From Spirodela intermedia (Eukaryota; Streptophyta; Magnoliopsida; Alismatales; Araceae): a stretch of 64,000 nucleotides of DNA. The notes under the pieces are model-generated. The model worked only from the letters and a program-made list of their open reading frames with translations, made no database searches and was not told the origin of the DNA. Position numbers and translations under genes: made by a program. Shown here one piece after another: positions 1 to 9,030 of this stretch. The stretch is taken from positions 1,412,669 to 1,476,668 of the forward strand of contig LR746276.1 in assembly GCA_902729315.2 (NCBI GenBank), given 5' to 3'. Every line of letters starts with the position of its first letter. Position 1 is the first letter of the stretch.

Positions 1-333
1 TGTGTAACCTTTCGTCACCCATTGCTCACTCGGAATGGATCCCCTAAATATAATGTTTTTGTCTGTGATATGTTTTCTATGATCATAATTCATCAAAAGT
101 ATTTCAAAATTGAATCATGGATATGAAAGTTGGTTCACAAATTTCTTTGGGGGCATTAATTTTCTTGGATCTTAGATTTCGAAAGCTTTTGATTTTCTCA
201 TCTCCTCCGAATGTTTTTTCTCAACAACAACAACAACAACGCCATCAATGTGGAAATGTTAAAAAAAAAAAAAAAGTCAGATCGTCGTTTCTCGAACAGC
301 AGTTGACTTTTATATTTAATTTCCTTAATCCAG

Positions 334-447
334 GAGTACGGGCGAAACCTGCAAGAGCTCGGAGTGGCGGTGGCCGACATTCCCGCCTACCGCACGCTGT
401 GGCAGTGCGTTGCGCCGACGGAACGGCAGGCCGCCATTGATTTCTAA
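334..447 (+). CDS. Last exon of an unrecognised gene cut by the left window edge
   Basis: A GC-rich block follows a good 3' splice site (pyrimidine-rich, ending CAG at 331-333) and reads open to a TAA at 445-447. Read in the phase that gives the longest sense, it encodes 37 residues beginning EYGRNLQELGVAV and ending ERQAAIDF. Its base composition contrasts sharply with the AT-rich intron-like sequence at 1-333, which carries short CAA and A runs. I do not recognise the family, and the upstream exons lie outside the window. The entry phase is inferred from the reading frame only. A spurious match is possible because the exon is short, but the splice site, the composition and the stop agree with each other. 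Confidence 0.4.
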   Translation, partial: EYGRNLQELGVAVADIPAYRTLWQCVAPTERQAAIDF

Positions 448-3025
448 TGCCAAAAAGCTCCTGGAAACAGGCGATCGAGATCTTCTTCCCATCTCTGACC
501 CTCCGGAATCCATCAGACGCCCACATTACCAAGTAGGAAATATATATATTAACTTTTTTGCTCGAGCCAATTTAATATTTTGTGGGCATTATTGCGGCTT
601 TTTCATCTCCCTCGGAACCTTGTTATTATTCTATTATAAATATATTAATTCTATTATTATCGATGCGGGAACCTTTTTAAAGCCATGATATTAGATTTTT
701 CGGGCTTCATGGTGGATCCGGTAAAGTTAGGGCCATGACGACCCAATTCTCATCGTATTCGGGCCCGCTGTGAAGCCCGAAAGGGCGCTTTTCTTGCTTT
801 CCTCTCTCGCTCTCGGGCTGAGCCCATGTTACAATACACCTATCAAGTTCATCGCAATCATAAAATATACCGTAAATAGCAGTATTTTACGCTCTTCTCT
901 TCCTTTAAACGCAGGACATCTCAGATTTTCCCCGGAAATTAAAAGGTTTTCCTTTTTTTTAAGGTAATTAACGACCAACATAATATAATTTCATGATGGG
1001 TAACATTCAAACACGCACACACAGAATATACAACCCAGCTACTTCATTTTTCCGTGATCCCTTCCTCTGTTCACTTACAGATAGAGCTCATAGCTACCCA
1101 GCTGCCATTGACCACAGGCCTTTGACTTCATTCATACCCAGTACGGATCAGAGTATGGTCAACTCTTGGAGCAAAAAAAAACTCCTAGAACAAGCCACAA
1201 GATTTAGAGAGAAAGATTGAGGAGCTGCCTTCTTCCTCCTTTCCCACTGCAAAAGCCTCGGATAAAGAAGCAGGGAAACTGTACCCATCAAACGATATAT
1301 GAGTTTACATGTGTGACAGTCACCCTCATTCAAGGATGATCTCTGTGCCGAGTATACAGAGGAGCCCTGTTTCATGTCTTATCCCTCCATTGGGAAGGTT
1401 TTTCTTCTTGGTCTCCGACACTAGCACCCTTACCTGCCGCAGAAATGGCCAGAATGCCCACCTCTATTGCATTAGGATCAACAACAGCCCTCGGAATTAC
1501 TCTCGTGCCATTTGACTTTCCCAAGTAATGTCTTCTGACCATTGCACACATGTGTCACTTACCGTCAACACCAGAAAGCTAACAGAATCTCTCTCTCTCT
1601 CTCTCCCTCTCTCTACATCTCAAAAATACCAGGGCGAATGGAAGGCTGTAGGTCCCAGGACATGCTGGAAGGCTGGAAGGTGGTCTATGGCTCAAAAATA
1701 TAAGATCCCTTGGTCTCTCTCTCTCTCTCTTCATGATGTTGACTTCCACTAAGTGTATGGTCCCTTGATCTCCCCAGCAAGGGTGTGATAATGGAGACAC
1801 CTCGGCCAAATGCCATGGAGTGTGGGTTCGGAAACATGCGACCCAACATCTTTTTTTTGACTGGGTAGGTTCGCATATGATTGGAGAAATGAGAGTTTTT
1901 CTTCTTCTTCTGTTCCTTGATTAGGTCAAGCTCTCTGCAGAGAGATAATGCAGCTCTTCATCTTTAGTTCTGGGAAAGAATAATCATTAAAAGGGAGCAT
2001 GATGAAGGCCCGTGTCCAGCTCACGACACAGCAGAGACAGGAGCAAGCTGTGCAGAAATGCAGAGGTTCAAACATAGAACACTGTTCTTTATGCCCCCCT
2101 GCTAACAGAAATGATCATCAGACTCCGATCATGGTACTGAAGGTCAAATACTGTCAAGGAGGTCCAAGACAAGTCAACCTAGGATAACCACAGCTTCTGA
2201 TCTCAGTGAAGGGGGCCACTCTATTTGAAAGATGGTGATATTCCAGCATTGACTTTTTTCTACTCACTTAGACTTATGATAGCAGAGAACCATGCTGGAT
2301 GTGTTCATCTTTCTGGGTTTTATAAATGCCGAGGCAGATGGGCAAGATCTCGGCATATGAACTCATTTTCTGCAATATTTTTCATTAACCGAAGAGGGGG
2401 TGCCAAAGATGGGCTGGGCAGGCACCGGTTCTCTCGTGAGAGAGAAAGGCTTCTGCTCATGGGTTTGCTAAGAGAATGAAGGCAAATGGAGCAATGAAGT
2501 GGAGTTTCCGTTGACTGTGGTGGCAGAGACCTACCAAATCAGATCACACGCTCTGGGCATTTCTTGAAAAAGAAATAAAACCAGTAAAGCCCTAAAAATT
2601 TCCCTTCAGAAGGAGGTGGAATGTTGTATCAGAGGACTAATCAGCTGTCTCTATTTGCGCAGAAGATGTTCTTCCACTTCCCCCATGAACGAAATTGTGA
2701 GAAAATAAAAATTAAAAAATTCCCTCTTTCCTTTTTTTTTTAAAGGGGAGCCCATGATACAAATAAAACCATGATTGCCCCCCTTATTCATGAGATTATT
2801 CTGCTAATTATCATGGTTGACCGGTCTGACACCATGAATGAAGTTGCTGTCTACTTGGGACAGATCAAAAGAATGCGTCGGATACTGAAGATCGCAGTAA
2901 AAACACACCGAAGAGAGCATCCACAGAACAGTAAACAAGAAAATTGCATGGTAGATCGTCCCCCAATCTGCTAAATTAGGAAATAAGGAGAAGTGGTAGA
3001 CATGTGTAGAAGTCAATGAGCGGAC
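448..3025. other. Intergenic region, no supported gene
   Basis: No open frame of convincing length or composition is seen on either strand. The left part presumably holds the 3'UTR of the gene ending at 447 and the right part the 3'UTR of the minus-strand gene ending at 3026. CT-rich simple repeats occur at about 1588-1616 and 1714-1731. Part of it may be transcribed, but nothing in the sequence decides this. Confidence 0.5.
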
Positions 3026-3316
3026 CTACTTCTGGTGGCTCTTCACTGGTTTCTTCTTCGAGGGGGCAGCCGGCTGCGGCTTTGGCCTCGGGTGGCGCTC
3101 GGCTTCGGCCGGATCCAGCCACTTGAGAGGGTGACGATTGTAGAAAGGCCAGTTAGGGACGGTCACCAGCGTCGTGAGGACGACGCCTCCGGCGTACACC
3201 AGAAGCATCGTCTGGAAAGAACCGAGGGCGTAGCCCGTGCCAAAGGCCCCGACAGCAAATGCCACAAGCATAACCTGCATCAACATCTCCGACAGCTTCT
3301 GCCCCTGCCAATCCAT
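3026..3316 (-). CDS. SPCS1: Signal peptidase complex 12-kDa subunit (SPC12/SPCS1 family)
   Basis: Encodes 96 residues, the usual plant length for the small non-catalytic subunit of the ER signal peptidase complex. In this family the subunit supports cleavage of signal peptides from proteins entering the ER. The protein starts MDWQGQKLSE, typical of the family. Two hydrophobic segments follow (about residues 13-34 and 37-56), then the conserved VPNWPFYNRHPLKWLDP stretch (53-69) and a basic, Pro/Lys-rich cytosolic tail ending KKKPVKSHQK. The ATG at 3316-3314 is chosen because TCAG directly precedes it on the minus strand: the coding part is one exon that starts right after an intron acceptor. 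The longer open frame to 3388 runs into intron sequence. The gene stands alone, convergent with nothing nearby. Confidence 0.9.
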   Translation of the reverse strand: MDWQGQKLSEMLMQVMLVAFAVGAFGTGYALGSFQTMLLVYAGGVVLTTLVTVPNWPFYNRHPLKWLDPAEAERHPRPKPQPAAPSKKKPVKSHQK

Positions 3317-3650
3317 CTGAGAAAAATAAAAAAAAATAAAATAAAAGTCAGACATCCAGAAACCCAGAAGCCCACAAGAAATCCACACGATCCCTTGATC
3401 TGTCCGAGATGGGGGGGGGGGGAGTACAACGATCGGAGGAGAAACTTCGGTAACGCTCGAGATCCATCAATTGGGGAGGAGGGAGACTCAGATGCTTCAA
3501 AACCCTCCTCGCGGGAGGAGGGGGGGGGGGAGAGCGGTCCATGTTCTTACCGGAGAACGAACGCCTCTGCGAGCGGCAGCAGCGAGGAAGCAATGGCGAT
3601 GGGTTTGAGGGAGAGAGACGAGCAAGCTGGTCTTTTTTTCCTTGCCCATT
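3317..3650 (-). other. 5'UTR exon and leader intron of the SPC12 gene
   Basis: On the minus strand a donor GTAAGA sits at 3550-3545 and the acceptor CAG at 3319-3317 immediately precedes the ATG, giving an intron of 234 bp (3317-3550). The stretch just upstream (about 3551-3610) has no ATG on the minus strand, so the first exon is read as non-coding leader. The intron contains G-runs on the plus strand near 3411-3421 and 3521-3530. The transcription start is not determined. Confidence 0.6.
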
Positions 3651-4333
3651 TATCACGGCTGGTTCTGAGAATTTTTATACCTCCTAGAAATATTTATTTT
3701 GATTTTTACTCAAAAAGTATTCGTAGACTTTTTCCTTATGGGAACGTTGAAATAGATTCAGGGATTATTTCGTTTTAGACCTCACAAATTATCTGAACTG
3801 TTGATGAGACCATAGATAATTTATTTAGTATTTCCGCCTCTCTCGATATTATTATTTTTATTTTAGACTGTGGAGCAATTAAATCCTAAATTTAATGCGA
3901 TTAATATGTAAATAAATAAAATAAGTAAACCATCCCACTCTCTCTCTTTCGCTCTTCTAGAGAGAGAGAGAGAGAGAAAGAGAGAGAAAAAGAGAGAGAA
4001 GTGGCTCAAGGGTACTTTAGCCATTTCATGATTGATTTTGGACAATAAAGTTACATTAGGAGGACATTAACTATATATACGTAGGGGCGGTAAAAACATA
4101 TGAGGAACTAAAGATTAGAGTTAAAATAACAGGGTATTATTAGTAATTTAACATATTTACGAGGAGGTAAATATCATAACTTATTACATTTATTTTTTTA
4201 AAAAGTGACTATAAAGACCTAATCAGCCTTCTTTCCCGATCAAGACCCCGCCGGAGCTGGAAGCTTCAGGCGGAACCAGTCGCCGGCGAACTTCCGCCGG
4301 AGAAATTCCCGCCGGCGGCTCGCCGGAGGGACG
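3651..4333. other. AT-rich intergenic region with a CT/GA inverted simple repeat
   Basis: Upstream regions of the minus-strand SPC12 gene and the plus-strand gene starting at 4334. No gene is seen. At about 3937-4000 a CT-rich tract runs into a GA-rich tract around a TCTAGA centre (3956-3961), so the two halves can pair with each other. The last 100 bp before 4334 is GC-rich and probably belongs to the transcript leader. Confidence 0.55.
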
Positions 4334-5236
4334 ATGAAGGCCTCCGCCAAGATCCGGCAGGAACGCCGGGCAACTCCCCTCTTCCGGGCGAAGGTCCCCG
4401 TCGCCGTGCTCGGATTCCCCTTCGTCGCCGCCGCCTCCACCGGAGGAGATCCCGGCGATCTATCCTTCCAGCTCCGCACCGCCTTCTCCGGCGGCCCCTC
4501 TCTCCGCTTCACTTTCCTCCCCGACCCTCCTCCAGCAAAGACCCCTTTCTCCATCACCCTCAGTTCCGGTGTTGGCCTCTGGGGCTCGCCGGAGCAGTCC
4601 CCCCTCATCGTCTCCGCCCACCTCCCACTTTCCTCCTCCGCCGCCGCACCGGCGGCCCTCTCCTTCTCCATCCAGATACGCCCATCTCTCGGGGACTTTT
4701 CTCTAAAACGCTCCGCCGGAGGCCCCCTATCCGCCGCCGCCCAAAACCCTAATCCCTTCCCCAAGGAAAATGGTGGCGGCCTCTACAGGCCCATGCCGGT
4801 GGAGACCGACGGTCACCGGCGGCCGGTGGCGGCGGTGGCGGCGGCAGAGTGGGATCTCATCGCCGGGACGACTGTGGCCGTGCGGACGACCCTGCCAGTG
4901 GCGAGGGGGGCGGCGGTGAGGCTCCGGTGGGCAGTAAGCCTACCGGCGGCGGCGGAGGGAGGGTTTACCTTCTCCGGCCTGCGGCTGCCGTCTCTGGCGG
5001 TGGACAAGATCAGCGTCGAGAGCTCGGTGAATGGAGAAGGCCAGCCAGCGGCAGCGGCGGCGGCGGCGGAGGAGAAGGGCATTCCGCTCTGGATGAAGAC
5101 GGATTTGGAGATTCTGAGGAGAGAGCATGGATTAATCAGGGAGGGCTTGGAGGAGCTGAGAAGGACGGCTCAGGCGGCCGCCGGTGGCCGGAGGAGCCGC
5201 TCCATTGCATCGGCGAAGGAGTTCTCTACGGCCTAG
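4334..5236 (+). CDS. Plant-specific protein of unknown function, single exon
   Basis: An uninterrupted frame of 300 residues with strongly GC-biased third positions. It starts MKASAKIRQE and continues with TPLFRAKVPVAVLGFPF (residues 14-30). That start resembles an uncharacterised plant family whose members begin MKAS and carry FRAK-P near the N-terminus; this is from memory, and no biochemical role is known to me. Residues 40-140 alternate small, hydrophobic and Ser-rich stretches compatible with beta strands. The C-terminus (about 250-285, PLWMKTDLEILRREHGLI and on) looks like a charged helix or coiled coil. No signal peptide or clear membrane helix is seen. Ala-rich runs at about 160-172 and 235-245 are GCG/GGC-repeat driven. 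The opposite-strand frames are shadows of its GC bias. Confidence 0.75.
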   Translation: MKASAKIRQERRATPLFRAKVPVAVLGFPFVAAASTGGDPGDLSFQLRTAFSGGPSLRFTFLPDPPPAKTPFSITLSSGVGLWGSPEQSPLIVSAHLPLSSSAAAPAALSFSIQIRPSLGDFSLKRSAGGPLSAAAQNPNPFPKENGGGLYRPMPVETDGHRRPVAAVAAAEWDLIAGTTVAVRTTLPVARGAAVRLRWAVSLPAAAEGGFTFSGLRLPSLAVDKISVESSVNGEGQPAAAAAAAEEKGIPLWMKTDLEILRREHGLIREGLEELRRTAQAAAGGRRSRSIASAKEFSTA

Positions 5237-5455
5237 CGGGGGGTCATCGTCTCCATTCTTGGCGGCGGCGCCGCCGCTCATCGCCGCCTTGTTCTCTCAC
5301 CGGGGATAGGCTATTGATCTGCAGCAGGCTTGTTTCTCTGTGGGGAACGATAATGGGCCTGCCCGATTAGGGCTCAGTGGGATTGAGTCTAGTTTTCTTT
5401 AATGGGTCGTCTTTGGGCCCATGATGTCAGCAATTCACTCCGCCCAGAAAGATTA

Positions 5456-5856
5456 CCGCTCTATGAATGGATCGGCTTAAATATATTGATATTATTTAAT
5501 GTTTGTATAATATATAATTATAAGGTAACTATGATATTGAATAGATATATATAATATGTATATAATGTTAAATTATAATAATATTAGAGAATTGATATCT
5601 TCGAGTGCCAAAGCAGGCCGGGCTTTTTATTCAGCGTCTTGAAGCCAGAAACAGTACGAATGGATTGGGCTAAGATGTATTACTATTTTTTCTTATTCAT
5701 GTATTTATCATATATATTAGAATCTTATTTATAATATTATGTGAAATTAAAAATAACGATCATATTAATTTTTATACATATCTATACTTTTTAATTAGAA
5801 TAAAGTTACAAAATTTGTATCTTTGAGTCCCAAACGGGCCGGGCTTTCACCCTCAT
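5456..5856 (+). repeat. Degenerate about 200-bp tandem duplication
   Basis: Two neighbouring stretches (about 5456-5645 and 5652-5856) share a beginning (GAATGGAT-GGCT-A, near 5466 and 5659) and an end (GAGTGCCAAAGCAGGCCGGGC near 5605 versus GAGTCCCAAACGGGCCGGGC near 5825), with AT-rich filler between. The match is imperfect and was judged by eye. The rest of 5237-5900 is intergenic with no gene seen. Confidence 0.5.
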
Positions 5857-5899
5857 TCATGATGAAGGTACGAACGTCGAGCAGAGATAGATAGAGAGA

Positions 5900-6056
5900 G
5901 GAGCGACTAGTCCAGAGGAGGTCCGAGAGAGAGAGGGAGAGAGGAGCGACTAGTCCAGAGGAGGTCCGAGAGAGCGAGAGGGAGAGAGGAGCGACTAGTC
6001 CAGAGGAGGTCCGAGAGAGAGAGAGAGAGAGAGAGGAGCGACGAGTCCAGAGGAGG

Positions 6057-6087
<31 letters not shown>

Positions 6088-6129
6088 AGCGACCAGTCCA
6101 GAGGGGGTCCGAGAGAGAGAGAGAGAGAG
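5900..6129 (+). repeat. GA-rich minisatellite, five units of about 43-51 bp
   Basis: Each unit has a fixed core (GCGACTAGTCCAGAGGAGGT, then CCGAGAG) followed by a variable GA run. Unit starts fall near 5902, 5945, 5990, 6038 and 6089, so the spacing is about 43-51 bp and is set by the length of the GA run. The array sits just past the 3' end of the minus-strand ECA1-like gene, and the frames crossing it are repeat artefacts. Confidence 0.85.
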
Positions 6130-6288
6130 TCACTGGATAGGAAAAGGAAGTTCTCTAGTGATTCCGTGTTAACCACGCCCATGAAGAATGCGGAGTTATC
6201 CAAGTGACGCACAAAAGAGAGTCGGCAGTCCCCGCCACGATTCCATCACACCATCTAACGCTCAAAACTAATGACCTCAGGAAGAAGC

Positions 6289-6723
6289 TCAGGCGAAGGG
6301 AGGGCTGGGGACCGGCGAGGCGCAGAAGGACTTGACCATCCCGGGGAAGACGGAGCCGAAGACGGGGACGGCGAATATCTCGGAGAAGCAGCGCTCGCTC
6401 AGCCCATCGATGGCATCGCAGCAACCGGCCGTTAGGTCGATCTTCCCGCTGATCAGAGACCCAAGAAGGCCGGTGACGCAGTCCGCTGCGCCAAGCAGAG
6501 ACTTGACGCACTGCAGGAGATCGGGGTCGGTGGCGCCGCCGCCGCCGAAGATGGGGGGGAGGATGGGAAGCCCCGGCAGGCCCAGCTGCTGCGCCGCGGC
6601 GGCGGCAGTGGTGGGGGCCGGCGCAGGAGCAGAAGTCCGGCCGGCGTGGGAGACGGTGCACGTCGCGGCCGTGCAGGCCAGGAGCAGCGCCACCACCCCC
6701 ACGAACTTGCTTCCCGTCATCAT
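6289..6723 (-). CDS. ECA1 gametogenesis-related / prolamin-like secreted protein, copy 1
   Basis: Encodes 144 residues from the first ATG (6723) or 143 from the second (6720), which aligns with the start of copy 2. It has a hydrophobic signal peptide (GVVALLLACTAATC region), a Pro/Ala-rich spacer, then a six-cysteine domain with the pattern C-x9-C-x18-CC-x9-C-x21-C. This fits the plant prolamin-like (ECA1) family of small secreted Cys-rich proteins, which includes egg-cell EC1 proteins that act at gamete interaction in Arabidopsis; which branch this belongs to is not settled. The frame can be extended upstream to 6888, but a TATA box at 6834-6843 shows that stretch is promoter and leader. It differs from copy 2 mainly at the extreme N- and C-termini (MTGSKF; PSPPFA). 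Confidence 0.8.
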   Translation of the reverse strand: MMTGSKFVGVVALLLACTAATCTVSHAGRTSAPAPAPTTAAAAAQQLGLPGLPILPPIFGGGGATDPDLLQCVKSLLGAADCVTGLLGSLISGKIDLTAGCCDAIDGLSERCFSEIFAVPVFGSVFPGMVKSFCASPVPSPPFA

Positions 6724-6833
6724 CGTGATGCTCACTTGCAGAAGCTCTGATGTTGCTCTTTTCCCGTCAATATAGCCCTCTTGCAGAAGAAGATCTTGCT
6801 CGGATGGTGGAGGAAGCTCCCGGCCATGGGAAT

Positions 6834-6843
6834 CTATATATAG
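6834..6843 (-). promoter_or_regulatory. TATA box of ECA1-like copy 1
   Basis: CTATATATAG, itself palindromic, lies 111 bp upstream of the ATG at 6723. The identical decamer, with the same flanks (GATGCT before it and GAT-CCCATGG after it), occurs before copy 2. That supports a core promoter duplicated along with the gene. Confidence 0.7.
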
Positions 6844-7190
6844 AGCATCGGTGGACTCAGGATTTAAGGCGACGGGAGACGAGGGCATTGTGGCGATTGG
6901 GACGCCTCGAAACCTCCGAAAACGGTCAGACTCTGCGGAGGATCGGATTAATCAGATTAAACGGGAAATAATGGTCGACGGCCCTACGGCTTCCATGGCC
7001 GATGAAACCTAACGGCCGTTTCCTGGACATTTAAGTGAACGGTTAAAATGCCGAAAGGATCCTTAAGATCATACACTGCGTACATGTAGGGGTCATACAT
7101 TGCCGTTGGAAGACCCCGTCTTCCCATCGTCTTAATTCCTGAGGATGTGCTTCGCCCGGCGTTCGACTGCTTCCTGAGTCCATCGATGCT

Positions 7191-7200
7191 CTATATATAG
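7191..7200 (+). promoter_or_regulatory. TATA box of ECA1-like copy 2
   Basis: CTATATATAG, 85 bp before the ATG at 7286, matching the element in front of copy 1. The two genes diverge from the shared region 6724-7285. The core promoters are separate, about 350 bp apart, so this is a head-to-head pair rather than one bidirectional TATA. Confidence 0.7.
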
Positions 7201-7285
7201 ATCCCCATGGCCGTAAGCTCCCAACACCAGAGCTTCCTCCTCCATCCGAGCAACATCAAAGCTTCTGCAAGTGAGCATCACGACG

Positions 7286-7717
7286 ATGAGGGGAAGCAAG
7301 CTCGTGGGGGTGGTGGCGCTGCTCCTGGCCTGCACGGCCGCGACGTGCACCGTCTCCCATGCCGGCCGGACTTCTGCTCCTGCGCCGGCCCCCACCACTG
7401 CCGCCGCCGCGGCGCAGCAGCTGGGCCTGCCGGGGCTTCCCATCCTCCCCCCCATCTTCGGCGGCGGCGGCGCCACCGACCCCGATCTCCTGCAGTGCGT
7501 CAAGTCTCTGCTTGGCGCAGCGGACTGCGTCACCGGCCTTCTTGGGTCTCTGATCAGCGGGAAGATCGACCTAACGGCCGGTTGCTGCGATGCCATCGAT
7601 GGGCTGAGCGAGCGCTGCTTCTCCGAGATATTCGCCGTCCCCGTCTTCGGCTCCGTCTTCCCCGGGATGGTCAAGTCCTTCTGCGCCTCGCCGGTCCCCG
7701 GCCCTCCCTCCGACTGA
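7286..7717 (+). CDS. ECA1 gametogenesis-related / prolamin-like secreted protein, copy 2
   Basis: Encodes 143 residues. A signal peptide (about 1-27) is followed by a Pro/Ala-rich linker (28-45), a Leu/Pro/Gly stretch (46-63) and the six-cysteine domain with Cys 71, 81, 100, 101, 111 and 133. The CC pair and spacing fit the prolamin-like fold with three likely disulfides; this is inferred from the family. The product should be secreted, and in related families expression is confined to gametophytes or reproductive tissue. The ATG at 7286 is the first in the leader downstream of the TATA box; the upstream GTG at 7271 is not a plant start. No intron is seen, as is usual for the family. Its coding DNA is almost identical to copy 1, including synonymous positions. 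Confidence 0.82.
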   Translation: MRGSKLVGVVALLLACTAATCTVSHAGRTSAPAPAPTTAAAAAQQLGLPGLPILPPIFGGGGATDPDLLQCVKSLLGAADCVTGLLGSLISGKIDLTAGCCDAIDGLSERCFSEIFAVPVFGSVFPGMVKSFCASPVPGPPSD

Positions 7718-7885
7718 GCTTCTTCCTGAAGTAATCTTCAGAGAGGGAGTCCTTTAGTTTTGAGCGTTAGATGGTGATGGAATCACGGCTTTTCTTGGGA
7801 TTACTCCACAGTCTGCATGGGCGTGGTGGTGTAACACGGAATCACTGAAGAGCTATCTCTCACTGTCCAGTGACTCTCTCTCGCT

Positions 7886-8189
7886 CACTCTCACTCTCCC
7901 TGTCAACGGGTCTTCTGTCTGCCGCCCCTTCAGCTGAACTCAAGCTGACCCTCGTCGTCGCCGGAGAAAGAGCTTCATATCTTCTTCAAGTAGAAATTCC
8001 TTTCCCTGTGGAACGCTTTCTAAGCTTTTAGTCCCTCCGAACCGAGCAGTAACACGGGAACCCCCGACGGGCCCTGACTGTGCGGCGATAATGCATGCTC
8101 GCTGCGGGTGTTCATGAATATCTTGATAAACTAATCTGATTATCTATGTATACATGCTCAGATGATTGTAGCTCATTATGAAGATAATC

Positions 8190-8233
<44 letters not shown>

Positions 8234-8500
8234 TGCTGACAAAACGTAGATTATAGAAGAAAAGACTTGGTTGATTAAAACACAAAAATAACTAATTTTT
8301 TGCGATTAAAAGTGTAGATTGATCGTGAAAAATGAACTAAAAATGTGATTAGGTCATTTAGATTGAGGATTTTATAAATTATTTGTTGGGAAACGGTTCC
8401 ACAAATGCTAATGTAAAACCTATCTTCTTCTTAAGTAAACATGTTACTTCATTAGTAGGATTTCCTTGATCACCGTTTCATGGGCTTGATCAGCCGCTGA
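7886..8500. other. Intergenic region with GA microsatellite at 8192-8230
   Basis: No gene is seen. A perfect run of about 19 GA units occupies 8192-8230. The remainder is mixed then AT-rich. Confidence 0.55.
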
Positions 8501-9030
8501 AAAATGAGAGGCGGCTCGAATAACGGATTCATATGCTCGCCGTTTCAGGTCGTGGTTACTCTCTCTCTCTCCCCCTCCTTCCCTACCTTTCTCCCTTCTC
8601 CGACTTGGAAGTCCCTCCTGAGCTCCGGCCTCTGGGTCGCCCGTCTCTTCCCTCCCTACAGTATCAGCCTCAAGACCCAGTGCTGTAAAGTCATCGTCGC
8701 CGCGGTGCTGGAAGCCGCGTCGTCTTATATCACCTATGACGACTCCCCAACCAAGATCGCCCTTCTCATTACCGGAGCGAGCGAGCGAGAGAGAGAGAGA
8801 AAGAGAGAGAGAGCTTCATACTGAGCGGGGATTTCTCGAAGAAGAAATCGTACGGCAATCCCCCGAACTTCCATCAGAGAAACCTTGGAAGTATAACCAT
8901 ATTCATCTGCATCGGTACATTGGGCCTCTCTCACTCCAGCATTATTTAGAGCGAGAGAGAACCGGCACAGTGCATGCAAGGGAGAGACGAGTAACTTACA
9001 GAGGGAGGAAGACTAGAGCTCGCAAATGAG
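8501..9030 (+). other. GC-richer block with short frames, coding status unclear
   Basis: A block less AT-rich than its surroundings holds a 106-codon plus-strand frame (8504-8824) with CT- and GA-simple-sequence parts (about 8560-8600 and 8780-8815). I do not recognise a domain. Residues from about 35 to 95 look protein-like, but the end of the frame is GA repeat. It could be a leader exon, a gene fragment or non-coding RNA. Confidence 0.25.

Larger units (their letters stand above)
6120..6880 (-). repeat. Left arm of a large inverted repeat carrying ECA1-like copy 1
   Basis: This arm matches, in reverse complement, about 7140-7885. The match covers the TATA region, leader, whole coding sequence and about 150 bp of 3' flank, ending near the CCAGTGACTCTCTC motif found in both arms. 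The flanks carry indels and substitutions while the coding part is almost unchanged. About 250 bp of unmatched sequence separates the arms. Confidence 0.8.
7140..7885 (+). repeat. Right arm of the ECA1-like inverted repeat
   Basis: Reverse-complement partner of 6120-6880. Beyond the stop codon both arms share GAGCTTCTTCCTGA, then TTAGTTTTGAGCGTTAGATGG and a CCAGTGACTCTCTC end. This arm has extra bases between the stop and the shared 3' block and in the promoter upstream of the TATA box. Confidence 0.8.

Noticed and set aside
3035-3778. 247-codon plus-strand frame over the SPC12 gene
   Set aside because: Antisense of SPC12 plus its leader intron; no domain, and the minus-strand product is clearly recognised.
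4240-4764. 174-codon minus-strand frame across the start of the 4.3-kb gene
   Set aside because: Antisense shadow produced by GC-rich codons; the plus frame has the family-like MKAS start and a full-length reading.
5795-6212. Ser/Leu repeat proteins on the minus strand
   Set aside because: Artefacts of the GA minisatellite at 5900-6129.
6155-6661. Arg/Pro-rich frames overlapping the ECA1-like genes (also 6332-6775, 7132-7674 and 7207-7734)
   Set aside because: Other-frame translations of the same GC-rich sequence; they appear symmetrically in both inverted arms, as shadows should.
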